This document shows, piece after piece, positions 37,401 through 44,938 of a DNA stretch of 64,000 nt; within the stretch, counting starts at the first letter, position 1; each line of letters begins with the position of its first letter. A program made the translations under genes and the position numbers. The stretch lies in NCBI GenBank assembly GCA_001516055.1, contig LOEZ01000040.1, forward strand, positions 62,001 through 126,000. Reading direction: 5' to 3'. The notes under the pieces were generated by a model. The model was given only the letters and a program-made list of their open reading frames with translations. It had not been told where the DNA came from and made no database searches. Source of the stretch: Gracilibacter sp. BRH_c7a. GTDB lineage: Bacteria; Bacillota; Desulfitobacteriia; Desulfitobacteriales; Syntrophobotulaceae.

Positions 37401-37918
37401 ATCCCTCTGCCACCGCCACCCGCAGCAGCTTTAAGAATGACTGGGTAGCCATATTTCTCCGCAAAATCAATTGCCTCTTCAACGGAAGTCATAGGCTTAT
37501 CCACCCCGGGTACAGTAGGAACACCTACTCCGTGAGCAAGTACTTTTGATTTTATCTTATCGCCCATATTTTCCAGAATATGAGCTGAAGGGCCGATAAA
37601 CTCCAAACCAGCCTCAGAGCATTTTCTAGCGAATTCAGGATTTTCAGACAAGAAGCCGTAACCTGGGTGGATTGCGTTGACCCCTTTTTTCAGAGCGAGA
37701 TCTATTATTTGATTAATACCTAAGTAAACTTCTATAGGCTTCCTTTTTTTCCCTATAAGATAAGATTCATCGGACTTGGTTCTGAACAAAGCATATTTAT
37801 CTTCTTCAGAATAGATAGCTACAGTCCGGATACCCAGTTCCTTACAGGCCCTGAAAATCCTGATGGCTATTTCACCTCTGTTAGCAACGAGCACTTTGTT
37901 AAAATTAATTATTTTCAT
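34484..37918 (-). CDS. pyc: Pyruvate carboxylase
   Basis: A single-chain enzyme of 1144 residues making oxaloacetate from pyruvate, bicarbonate and ATP. Biotin carboxylase domain (to about 460: VLVANRGEIAIRIFRA, AAAGGGGRGM, EMNPRIQVEHTITE), carboxyltransferase domain (DTTFRDAHQSLLATRTRT, HTHDTSGNG), allosteric linker and C-terminal biotinyl domain with the lysine in IDAMKMETNV. ATG 37918 follows AAAGGAGA. It supplies the TCA arm and gluconeogenesis in the anaerobe. Confidence 0.96.
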   Translation of the reverse strand: MKIINFNKVLVANRGEIAIRIFRACKELGIRTVAIYSEEDKYALFRTKSDESYLIGKKRKPIEVYLGINQIIDLALKKGVNAIHPGYGFLSENPEFARKCSEAGLEFIGPSAHILENMGDKIKSKVLAHGVGVPTVPGVDKPMTSVEEAIDFAEKYGYPVILKAAAGGGGRGMRVVHSQKDLSREYKSAKAESRKAFGIDDIFIERYLDKPKHIEVQILADKYGNIVHLHERDCSIQRRHQKIVEFTPALSISAVLRERLCQDALKIAQAVGYVNAGTVEFLVDKQGNHYFIEMNPRIQVEHTITEMTTGIDIVQSQVLIAQGYPLDSPKIGIPSQDSIKPRGYSIQCRITTEDPLNNFAPDTGKIDIYRSSSGFGIRLDGGNGYTGSVISPYYDSLLVKIISWARSFEDATQKAIRSIKEMNIKGVKTNEAFLINVLNHEKFISGECDTHFIDDTPELFDIKPKKDYETKILKFISEKIVNEVKNTKRDYNIAPVPKVEVNSDLTGLKQILDQRGAEGFVSWIKDQDKLLLTDTTFRDAHQSLLATRTRTKDMLKIAEATSVLAKDLFSLEMWGGATFDVAYRFLRESPWRRLQALRKLIPNIPFQMLIRGANAVGYTNYPDNLIRTFIGEAARQGIDIFRIFDSLNWLKGMEVAFDEVMKTGKIAEVCVCYTGDILDDRKDKYSLKYYVNKAKEIEKMGAHILGIKDMSGLLKPYAGAKLIKALKEEISIPIHLHTHDTSGNGVATLLMAAEEGVDIVDTSLSPMSGLTSQPALNSVIAALENTKFDTGLSLHDIQRLCDYWSETRVVYEQFESELASGTAEIYKYEIPGGQYSNFKPQVESFGLGHKFQEVKEMYKDVNEMLGDIVKVTPTSKAVGDLAIFMVQNGLTRENIMEKGQNLTYPDSILDYFKGMMGQPEGGFPKDLQMMILKGEQPLTCRPGEILEPIDFEGLKDKLNNEFLVEANIRNALSYALYPKVYSDYLKNLAEYGHLYNLESHVFFYGLKEGETSEIELDEGKIMIVKLVEVSEVDPEGYKTLVFEVNGNRREMKVFDKNFEEKVVNDATVMADPKNPKHIGSSITGSIAKIFVAEGEKVAKKQSLFIIDAMKMETNVLSPEVGEIDTILISEGQLVKSGQLLMKLK

Positions 37919-38028
37919 TTCTATCTCCTTTAAAATACAAGGATTTAACAATTACTACTATTATACATTTTGTAGCTTCTTTATCTACTCTTTATCCGAT
38001 TGTATTATGAATAATTGAAAAAAGAAAA

Positions 38029-38048
38029 GCTGTCCAAAGATTGACAGC
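38029..38048 (-). terminator. Terminator of the 42-residue gene
   Basis: On the minus strand GCTGTC / GGACAGC with an internal loop is followed by TTTTCTTTTTTC. Confidence 0.6.
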
Positions 38049-38067
38049 AATAAAAACTCTTAATTTT

Positions 38068-38196
38068 CTACAATGTCTCTCTTCCTGGAATCCCTGTACC
38101 TTTCTTTGCCTTACTCTGAGGTATCCCCAATTCAATTTGTTTGTTATGTTCTGTCATCTCAATTTGTTGTTTATCTTCTTTTTTTTCTGCGGACAT
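38068..38196 (-). CDS. Small hydrophilic protein (42 residues)
   Basis: ATG 38196 follows GGAGGGAATGTATT. Product: acidic and glutamine-rich start (MSAEKKEDKQQIEMTE), then IELGIPQSKAKKGTGIPGR. No known domain; a terminator follows. The ending resembles small clostridial proteins of unknown role. Confidence 0.55.
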   Translation of the reverse strand: MSAEKKEDKQQIEMTEHNKQIELGIPQSKAKKGTGIPGRETL

Positions 38197-38399
38197 AATA
38201 CATTCCCTCCTATATAAAAAAATCTATTTATAGTATCACCTCTATCACTTAAAAATACTTAAGTATTGAAACATAGTATAATAAAAAATAAAATTGTGAC
38301 AGTTATCTCAAATATTGAAAAAATAAAAAGGAAATTTGTTATTTGTTGAAGAATATTATCAACACTAATATATATTGGATGATCTAAAGGAGTGAGAAG

Positions 38400-39194
38400 A
38401 TGCGAATTGTGATAATTGGGGGCGGACAAGGTGGTGCTGCAATACTCAGAACACTCCATAATTTAAGTTCTGTAACTATAGAAGGTATCGTAGATATTAA
38501 TGAACAGGCACCGGGAATCCAGCTGGCTAAAGAATTAGGAATATTTCACAGTAACCAAATTGAGAAGATGCTTAATCGGGAAGTAGATTTGATTATTGAA
38601 GTAACAGGTGTTCCTGCTGTTATCCAACAAATTGAAACTTATAACATCCATAAAGCTAAGATAGTATCCAGTGAAGTCGCTAATCTTATGATGATATTAG
38701 TAGACCAACAAGAAGAGTTAACAAAGAAGTTAGAGCATCAGCTTAATGAAATCAAAAGTGTCGGTGATGTTACTATCCAAAGCGTCAATAAGATGAAAGC
38801 AAGTATTGGAGAAACCACTTCACTAAGCAATAGTCTTAATGCATTCGCTGTCACCACCATGGAACATGTAAAAGAGACAGACCATATCATCGGCTTCATC
38901 AGTAAAATAACTCAGCAAACTAATATCCTAGGGCTAAATGCTTCTATCGAAGCAGCAAGAGCAGGAGAACATGGCAGGGGCTTTGCTGTGGTTGCTAAAG
39001 AAGTACAGAAACTTGCTAATAACAGTAATGAGTTTACTGAAAAGATTGCTGAAATCTTAGGACGTATTAAGGATGAAGTATTTACTGTTACTAAAGAGAT
39101 TGAAGCTTTGAATAATTTGACCGAAGATCAGAAGAAAGTCGGAGAAGACTTAGAACAAGCCATGATTCGTTTAGTTAATAATATAGAAAAATAG
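38400..39194 (+). CDS. Soluble chemoreceptor with N-terminal Rossmann domain
   Basis: Residues 1-110 form a nucleotide-binding Rossmann-like domain: [13 protein letters not shown], then [20 protein letters not shown] and [13 protein letters not shown], as in homoserine-dehydrogenase-like NAD(P) domains. A short MCP signalling hairpin follows ([38 protein letters not shown]). No transmembrane helix, so it is cytoplasmic. Inference: it senses NAD(P)(H) state and signals to CheA. Ribosome site AAAGGAGTG. Confidence 0.88.
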   Translation: MRIVIIGGGQGGAAILRTLHNLSSVTIEGIVDINEQAPGIQLAKELGIFHSNQIEKMLNREVDLIIEVTGVPAVIQQIETYNIHKAKIVSSEVANLMMILVDQQEELTKKLEHQLNEIKSVGDVTIQSVNKMKASIGETTSLSNSLNAFAVTTMEHVKETDHIIGFISKITQQTNILGLNASIEAARAGEHGRGFAVVAKEVQKLANNSNEFTEKIAEILGRIKDEVFTVTKEIEALNNLTEDQKKVGEDLEQAMIRLVNNIEK

Positions 39195-39224
39195 CTAACG
39201 AAATAATATAAAGAAGCAAATAAA

Positions 39225-39250
39225 AATGAGAGACAAAGTCTCTCATTTTT
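39225..39250. terminator. Bidirectional terminator
   Basis: Stem AATGAGAGA / TCTCTCATT with loop CAAAG and T run; flanked by A on the left, so it serves both converging genes. It overlaps the 3' end of plsC. Confidence 0.85.
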
Positions 39251-39962
39251 GTAATTCGGATTGAATTATCTTTTGCACTAGCTCTGGCAGATCACGTGCT
39301 TGTTCTTTAGTTAAGTCTTTAGTAGGGATGGGTTCAACTATTACTACCTCAACCAATCCAGGTTTTATAAGGAATCCATTTTCCTCCATTATCTTATAAG
39401 AACCACGGATCGCAACAGGAACGATAGTTGCTTGAGATTTAAGCGCAAGTTTCATACTGCCGGGTTTGAATTCCCCCATGTCTTTCCCTCTACTACGAGT
39501 ACCTTCAGGAAAAATAGACATAGAATAACCTTCTTTAATATAATCAGAAGCCTGGCTTATAACCTTTAACGATTGGCGGATATCAGAGCGGTCGATGAAA
39601 ACACAATGCATATATTTCATCCAGGAACTAATTAAAGGTAAATTAGCAAGTTCAGTTTTAGCTATAAAGGCTTTCGGTTTTTCTATAGAGGCTAATAGAA
39701 TCGGGATATCGAAATTTCCTTGATGATTACTCACGAAGACCACAGGTTCATTGAGAGGAACATTGTCAGTTCCCGTAACTTTGATGGTCACCCCAGCCAT
39801 CTTCAGAAGAGATTGAGCCCACTTGAATGCTGTCTCGTTAATTATCTTATCACGTTCTTCGATATTTCCAGCTTTATCAAGCTTTTTTACCTTAAGAAGA
39901 CGGGGTGTTAAATAAACTAAATAAAGCCAGAAATATATGAACCAGATTATTGTCCTAATCAT
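39243..39962 (-). CDS. plsC: 1-acyl-sn-glycerol-3-phosphate acyltransferase
   Basis: Makes phosphatidic acid. Catalytic NHQGNFD (NHx4D), the FIDRSD block, FPEGTRSRG and a proline motif VPVAIRGS; one or two N-terminal hydrophobic segments. The length of 239 residues is normal. Confidence 0.94.
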   Translation of the reverse strand: MIRTIIWFIYFWLYLVYLTPRLLKVKKLDKAGNIEERDKIINETAFKWAQSLLKMAGVTIKVTGTDNVPLNEPVVFVSNHQGNFDIPILLASIEKPKAFIAKTELANLPLISSWMKYMHCVFIDRSDIRQSLKVISQASDYIKEGYSMSIFPEGTRSRGKDMGEFKPGSMKLALKSQATIVPVAIRGSYKIMEENGFLIKPGLVEVVIVEPIPTKDLTKEQARDLPELVQKIIQSELQK

Positions 39963-40082
39963 TTTTAATCATCCTTAAATTTTGAGACTGTTATCATGAA
40001 GGCATACAGGGCTAATTAGGGATAGTATAACTCAGGAAGATGTTTGTTGTAAATCTTTGTCTGAAAAATAATTGAAATAGTA

Positions 40083-40119
40083 AAAACCTGCAGAAATCCT
40101 TTAACTTCAGCAGGTTTTT
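40083..40119 (-). terminator. Terminator after the low-complexity lipoprotein
   Basis: On the minus strand AAAACCTGC / GCAGGTTTTT. It lies 33 bases past the stop codon. Confidence 0.8.
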
Positions 40120-40151
40120 GTTAATATTTTGAATACCATTTATACATTAAA

Positions 40152-41099
40152 CTACTTCTTATTTTGGTTAGAACTTCCTTTTTGATCAGATTCTTCGATA
40201 GCTTTTAGAAGTTCTTCGATATTAGCTAGCGTTAAACGCCCTTTAATATTAATCAACTGTGAATCTTTCTGCTCTACCACTTTCTTAAGCTCGTAGAAAG
40301 ATAAATCTAGCTTATTCACAGGTTCGAGTTGTTCTTTATCTAAAGCCGATTTCAAAAAAGTCCAAGCAGAATCCAGATCCTTCATGAATGAGTCCACTTC
40401 AGTCCATTTATTATCCTGAGAATAAAGAATACAGCTTCTTGTATAGAAAGCCATCCTTTTAATCTCTCCTGTATGTTGTGTTTTGTAGAGAGCATAAAAG
40501 TCAGGAATATTTGAGTGGAGATTATTTGCTGCCAACGCAGCTTTACCTTTATCCTGATCCTTAATTATATGGGTAAGATTATTAAGTGAATCGCTAAAAT
40601 TGTCGATAATTCTACTGTCAGGACTTTTTTGAGCTGCCTCAGGCATATACTCGTTCCAATAATTATGCAATTGATCTAACGTTTGGGAGATTTGTTGCCA
40701 TGACTTGTTTGCATTCTGGCTTTGCTCTTGCCCTTGTTGTTGTTCTTGCCCCTGCTCTTGTCCTTGACTTTTTCCTTGCTCTTGTTCCTGTCCTTGGTCT
40801 TTTCCTTGGTCTTGCTCTTCTCCCGTTTCAGATTCCTTGTTCTTGTCTTCTTGTTCTTCTTTTTCACCTTCCTTTTTTTCTCCCATAGATGGAGCACCTA
40901 GTGTTTGAAATATACTTTCTACACTAGATTCGATTTCTTCTAATGGTTTAGGTATTTTTTCATTTTGACTTTCTGGATTACTTTGCTGTTCAGAATCTTT
41001 CTTGAAGATACTACAACCGATAAGACTTTGGGTTGCAAATAAAGAAATTATTGAAACAATAATTATTAATTCTAATCTTTTATAAAATGATTTATACAT
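40152..41099 (-). CDS. Lipoprotein with Gln/Glu/Lys-rich low-complexity linker
   Basis: A lipoprotein signal ends in SLIGC. Residues about 70-135 are low complexity (repeats of Q-G-Q-E-Q and K-E-E-Q-E), followed by a helical domain of about 170 residues (SWQQISQTLDQLHNYWNEYMP...). I do not know the helical domain. Likely a wall-spanning stalk with an outside helical bundle. Divergent from the kinase at 41271. Confidence 0.75.
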   Translation of the reverse strand: MYKSFYKRLELIIIVSIISLFATQSLIGCSIFKKDSEQQSNPESQNEKIPKPLEEIESSVESIFQTLGAPSMGEKKEGEKEEQEDKNKESETGEEQDQGKDQGQEQEQGKSQGQEQGQEQQQGQEQSQNANKSWQQISQTLDQLHNYWNEYMPEAAQKSPDSRIIDNFSDSLNNLTHIIKDQDKGKAALAANNLHSNIPDFYALYKTQHTGEIKRMAFYTRSCILYSQDNKWTEVDSFMKDLDSAWTFLKSALDKEQLEPVNKLDLSFYELKKVVEQKDSQLINIKGRLTLANIEELLKAIEESDQKGSSNQNKK

Positions 41100-41270
41100 T
41101 AGTTTTCTCCGTTATTCAACTTGTTTGTTTTATTATCTGTATTTTGAACGGCCAAAATACATTAAAATGTTATTATATTATTTAAAAATATTTATATTCT
41201 TCGACAACATATGTCTTACTTTTTAATCTGAAACTTTTACAATTAAAAAAAAGATAAAAATGGAGGAAGA

Positions 41271-43115
41271 ATGAGTAGCAAAAAAGGAAAAAGGCAAATA
41301 AGGAATAAGATTAGTTATAATAACGGCTCGATTATACAATCAGCTTTAGTGAGGATATCTATACTTATCTTTTGTATTTTTTTGGTTTTATATTTCTACA
41401 TAGCCAGGATTTACTGGGAAAAGGAGGTCTACGATCGTGAACTGGAATTGTTAACCATAGCCTCCACAGTAGCAGTCCAGATCCAAGGAAACTTGGATGA
41501 TATTATTACATTTAAAGAAGATAGTTCATTACCCGAACAGGAAAAGCGTGAAGCAATCCAATCTTTACTTCGAGCATCATTAGAGAGTATTTCTCAAGCT
41601 AATCCCAATACATATTTTGGCTATCATGATAATGATCTGGACTTGGTATGTTCATTGTTTCCAGAAAATGATGTCTATCTTCTCCCGGATACTCTTTTCT
41701 CTGAGCAATTCACTAATCCTAATACATCAGGTCAACCAGAATTTCTTTTTGATGAAGAACTCACTGCCTGGGACGGTAAAGGAGTCATTGGGGTTACTAT
41801 ACCAATCTATGACCATGATAGAATAATTGGCCATATCTGGACCGGTGTCAAAGCAGATAAAGCAATTTTTAATTCCTACCTGGATTATGCTAAAGTCTTA
41901 GTTTTGGGGATAATCGTCTGGCTTCTTGTCTTATTGATAATTAAGTGGTATTTGGAAAAAATTGAACTTTCTTTAGATAACTTTTCGCAAATGATAGTTG
42001 AGAGTAACTTTCAAGACGACCAAATAATATCGGGGTTTCCGGAGTTAAGACCGGTATTTGATAGAATCAAAGGCCATTTAAATAAGTTGACCGAGCTTAA
42101 TGCTCAATTGGAACAATCCAATGAAAAGATGTTTACCATAATGGAAGGGATTAAAGACGGATTTTATTCCCTGGATAAAACATGGAGATTTACCTTTCTT
42201 AATAAAGTAACGAAAAAAAACATGAAGAAAGAAGATCTTCTGGGGAAAAACATCTGGGAAGAATTAGAAGACAATATAGATTATCTAACTTATGATAAAC
42301 TACAGGAAGCTGTAAGAGATAAAAAACCGGTTCACTGGGAAGCTATCTCAGCTCAGGATAATAAATACTACGAATACCATGCATACCCTTTTACCCAAGG
42401 TATATCCGTTTTTTTTAGGGATATCACGGAAAGCAAACATCAGGAGATGGAACTTGTCCGCTTGGAACGTCTTAACCTAATCGGACAGCTGGCTGCAGGA
42501 ATTAGCCATGAAGTAAGAAATCCCTTAACTACGGTCAGAGGCTTTTTGCAGATGCTTGAATCACGCTCGGATTCTTCCCAAAACAAAGATTATATGGAAA
42601 TCATGATTTCTGAAATAGACAGAGCTAATGATATAATCTCCGATTTTTTATCCCTGGCCAAAGTTAACGCTGAACGCGTTAAAAAAGAGAATATTAATGA
42701 CATAATATTGCGCATTTTCCCTATGCTGCAGGCCGATGCCTTTAACAGTGATAAAGAAGTCGTTCTGGATCTGGACGCAGTTCCGGAAATTGAGTTGAAT
42801 GAATCAGAAATACGACAACTGATTTTAAATCTGGTACGCAATGGACTGGAGGAAACTCCAGTAAAGGGACAAGTTATAATCGCTACTCGAAATCAAGAGA
42901 ATCAAGTAATCTTAACCATTGAAGACCAAGGGAAGGGAATTCCCCAGGAAATCCAGGATAGTATGGGGACACCTTTTATGACCACCAAAGAAACGGGGAC
43001 AGGCTTGGGTTTGGCTATCTCAATTGGTATTGCCGGCAGACATAAGGCAAGATTTGAATTCGAAACAGGTGAAAGCGGGACGACTTTTTATATTAAATTC
43101 CCTGTTATAAGTTGA
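41271..43115 (+). CDS. PAS-containing sensor histidine kinase
   Basis: Two transmembrane helices (about 26-47 and 203-222) enclose an extracellular Cache-like domain; then a PAS domain (GIKDGFYSLDKTWRFTFLNK), a HisKA domain with His413 in AAGISHEVRNPLTTVRGFLQ and an ATPase domain (NLVRNGLEE, DQGKGIP, GTGLGLAIS). The architecture resembles sporulation-type orphan kinases; no response regulator is adjacent. It precedes the Agr peptide genes but is not of the AgrC type, so a link to the peptide is open. Confidence 0.9.
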   Translation: MSSKKGKRQIRNKISYNNGSIIQSALVRISILIFCIFLVLYFYIARIYWEKEVYDRELELLTIASTVAVQIQGNLDDIITFKEDSSLPEQEKREAIQSLLRASLESISQANPNTYFGYHDNDLDLVCSLFPENDVYLLPDTLFSEQFTNPNTSGQPEFLFDEELTAWDGKGVIGVTIPIYDHDRIIGHIWTGVKADKAIFNSYLDYAKVLVLGIIVWLLVLLIIKWYLEKIELSLDNFSQMIVESNFQDDQIISGFPELRPVFDRIKGHLNKLTELNAQLEQSNEKMFTIMEGIKDGFYSLDKTWRFTFLNKVTKKNMKKEDLLGKNIWEELEDNIDYLTYDKLQEAVRDKKPVHWEAISAQDNKYYEYHAYPFTQGISVFFRDITESKHQEMELVRLERLNLIGQLAAGISHEVRNPLTTVRGFLQMLESRSDSSQNKDYMEIMISEIDRANDIISDFLSLAKVNAERVKKENINDIILRIFPMLQADAFNSDKEVVLDLDAVPEIELNESEIRQLILNLVRNGLEETPVKGQVIIATRNQENQVILTIEDQGKGIPQEIQDSMGTPFMTTKETGTGLGLAISIGIAGRHKARFEFETGESGTTFYIKFPVIS

Positions 43116-43234
43116 ATGCAACCTTGGAATTTGTCTTTTATAGAGATAATTGCATTATTATTTTCTAGTTGGCAAGGAAAAACGAAATGTTTGTAGAATA
43201 ATGTTAAAAGACAGATATCCTAAGGGAGGAACTA

Positions 43235-43684
43235 ATGAAAATACCGTTTTTAGCATTGATTTTGCAAGGGATACCGGAAACTATTGCAGTCGCAACTTTA
43301 GCTTTTGTAGTTGCAAAAATACCTATAAAATGGAAGAAAATCGTTTTAATAGGAATGATTTTAGCTTTTACATCTTTTGGATTAAGATTGTTTCCGATTA
43401 CATTTGGGATACATACAATTTTTTCAATAGGACTACTCTTCATTTTATTAATTAGAATTGGTAGGAGTAATTTAAATACAGCACTTATTGCTAGCTTATT
43501 GAGTTATTTAGCAGTTATTATATCTGAGACCGTTTGTTTATCATTACTTATGCCTCTATTCGGTGTTACTTCAGATATGATTCTATCGAATGTAACCATA
43601 AGGATATTAATTACTTTTCCCCAAGTTTTAATGATGTTTATGATTGCCTATACAGTATATAGATTTAGAAACAAAAAGAAATGA
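43235..43684 (+). CDS. Agr-associated small membrane protein, copy 1
   Basis: A 149-residue, five-helix protein. It starts MKIPFLALILQGIPETIA and contains LRLFPITFGIHTI. The next gene encodes a close paralogue. No kinase domain is attached. From memory similar membrane segments sit at the N-terminus of some clostridial peptide-sensing kinases, so these could be detached sensor modules. Function unknown. Ribosome site AAGGGAGG. Confidence 0.75.
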   Translation: MKIPFLALILQGIPETIAVATLAFVVAKIPIKWKKIVLIGMILAFTSFGLRLFPITFGIHTIFSIGLLFILLIRIGRSNLNTALIASLLSYLAVIISETVCLSLLMPLFGVTSDMILSNVTIRILITFPQVLMMFMIAYTVYRFRNKKK

Positions 43685-43730
43685 ATTATAAATGAACATA
43701 GTATTAGAACAAATACTATGGAGGATAGCT

Positions 43731-44186
43731 ATGAGAATACCATTACTCGCTTTAATTTTTCAAGGGATACCGGAACAAATAGCAGTTGTAACACTAGTCT
43801 TTGTCTTGACGAGAATTCGTTTGGAATGGAAAAAGATTGTTCTGTTCGGCATTATCTTGGCCTTTGCGGCTTATGTACTGAGGCTATTCCCTATAACTTT
43901 TGGAATTCATACTATTGTTTTAATAGGATTACAATTTGTTTTTTTAGTCCAATTGTATCAAGCCCCTGTAATTATAGCCTTAAGAGGAACTTTGATTGCT
44001 TTTCTAATATTTATTGTTATTGAGTATATTTGCTTTACTTTACTCATCTACCTATTCGATATTAACTTTGAGACCTATCTTAATAATATACCTACTAGGA
44101 TTTTAATTGGCTTGCCACAGGTTTTTCTTCTATTTACATTGTCCTATATAATTCTAAAAGTGAGGTCGAGGAGGGAAGCTAAGTGA
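43731..44186 (+). CDS. Agr-associated small membrane protein, copy 2
   Basis: A 151-residue paralogue of 43235, starting MRIPLLALIFQGIPEQIA and sharing LRLFPITFGIHTI. Similarity is highest in the first 75 residues. ATG 43731 follows TGGAGGATAGCT and aligns with the start of copy 1. Overlaps agrB by four bases (GTGA), so the two are probably co-translated. Confidence 0.75.
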   Translation: MRIPLLALIFQGIPEQIAVVTLVFVLTRIRLEWKKIVLFGIILAFAAYVLRLFPITFGIHTIVLIGLQFVFLVQLYQAPVIIALRGTLIAFLIFIVIEYICFTLLIYLFDINFETYLNNIPTRILIGLPQVFLLFTLSYIILKVRSRREAK

Positions 44187-44773
44187 ATTTTTCTGGAATT
44201 AGTGAGCGTTTAGCTCATAATATCTCTGCCGAATTGAATTATAGTGAAGACAAGAAAGAGATTGTTGCTTACGGCATAGAATCAACAATTTTGACTGTTA
44301 TAGGTTTTATAGCGGTGCTACTTGTAGCATATCCATTAAATGCCTTGCTCCCTGCAGCTACGGCTGCCATCTTTGGAGGATCACTTCGTAAGCTATCAGG
44401 AGGAGCACACTTTAATACGCCTTTAAAATGCCTCGTTTTTGGGACTTTAGTCTATTCTTTTATCGGGGTAATATCCAAAGGAATCATCAAAGCTAACCTA
44501 TATAGCACAGGCACTTTATTTCTAGTTTTGATTATCTCTTTAGTAATAATTGTACGCTTGGCACCGGTAGACTGTGAGGCGAAGCCGATTAACTCTCTGA
44601 GCTTTCGAAAAAATTTGAAAATAGCATCCAGTGTTTTTATAGTTTTTGTTTGTGTGGTGGTGTTACTCAGTAACAATTCATTACTAAATACTGGTGCAGT
44701 ATTGGGAATTGTCTATCAGACTATAACCCTGCTGCCTGTATTTAATAAAAAGAAAAAGGAGGTTACATCATGA
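44183..44773 (+). CDS. agrB: AgrB-type peptide-processing endopeptidase
   Basis: A 196-residue membrane cysteine protease that cuts and cyclises the AgrD precursor. The catalytic pair is present: His76 and Cys83 in LSGGAHFNTPLKCLVFG, with the conserved R-K-L-S-G-G-A-H block; about five helices. GTG start after GAGGAGGG. The stop overlaps the AgrD start (ATGA). Confidence 0.92.
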   Translation: MNFSGISERLAHNISAELNYSEDKKEIVAYGIESTILTVIGFIAVLLVAYPLNALLPAATAAIFGGSLRKLSGGAHFNTPLKCLVFGTLVYSFIGVISKGIIKANLYSTGTLFLVLIISLVIIVRLAPVDCEAKPINSLSFRKNLKIASSVFIVFVCVVVLLSNNSLLNTGAVLGIVYQTITLLPVFNKKKKEVTS

Positions 44774-44892
44774 AAAGAATTATGTATACTCTTATGGCAT
44801 CCATAGTAGTGCTCATGGCTTCAGCAAGTTCGGTCTTTGCATGCAGTTTCTTTGCGTACCAACCCAAGACTCCTAAGTCATTACAGAAATAA
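44770..44892 (+). CDS. agrD: AgrD-type cyclic lactone autoinducer precursor
   Basis: A 40-residue precursor. An amphipathic/hydrophobic leader (MKRIMYTLMASIVVLMA) is followed by a core around Cys25 (ACSFFAYQPKTPKSL) with the QPxxP tail typical of clostridial AgrD. AgrB next door would cut before the tail and close a thiolactone on Cys25. A terminator follows at once. Confidence 0.88.
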   Translation: MKRIMYTLMASIVVLMASASSVFACSFFAYQPKTPKSLQK

Positions 44893-44893
44893 A

Positions 44894-44928
44894 GAGAAGG
44901 TGGGTTATTCCCACCTTCTCTTTTAAAA
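44894..44928 (+). terminator. Terminator after agrD
   Basis: Stem AGAGAAGGTGGG / CCCACCTTCTCT around TTATT, then TTTTAAA. Confidence 0.92.
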
Positions 44929-44938
44929 GAGGGGAAAT

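Noticed and set aside
40676-40897. Lysine-rich reading frame on the minus strand and a leucine-rich one on the plus strand
   Set aside because: Both are frame shadows of the low-complexity lipoprotein linker; no ribosome site.
43150-43455. 101-residue plus-strand frame before the first Agr-associated membrane protein
   Set aside because: It overlaps 43235 in another frame, has no ribosome site and an unlikely composition; the in-frame membrane protein is much better supported.
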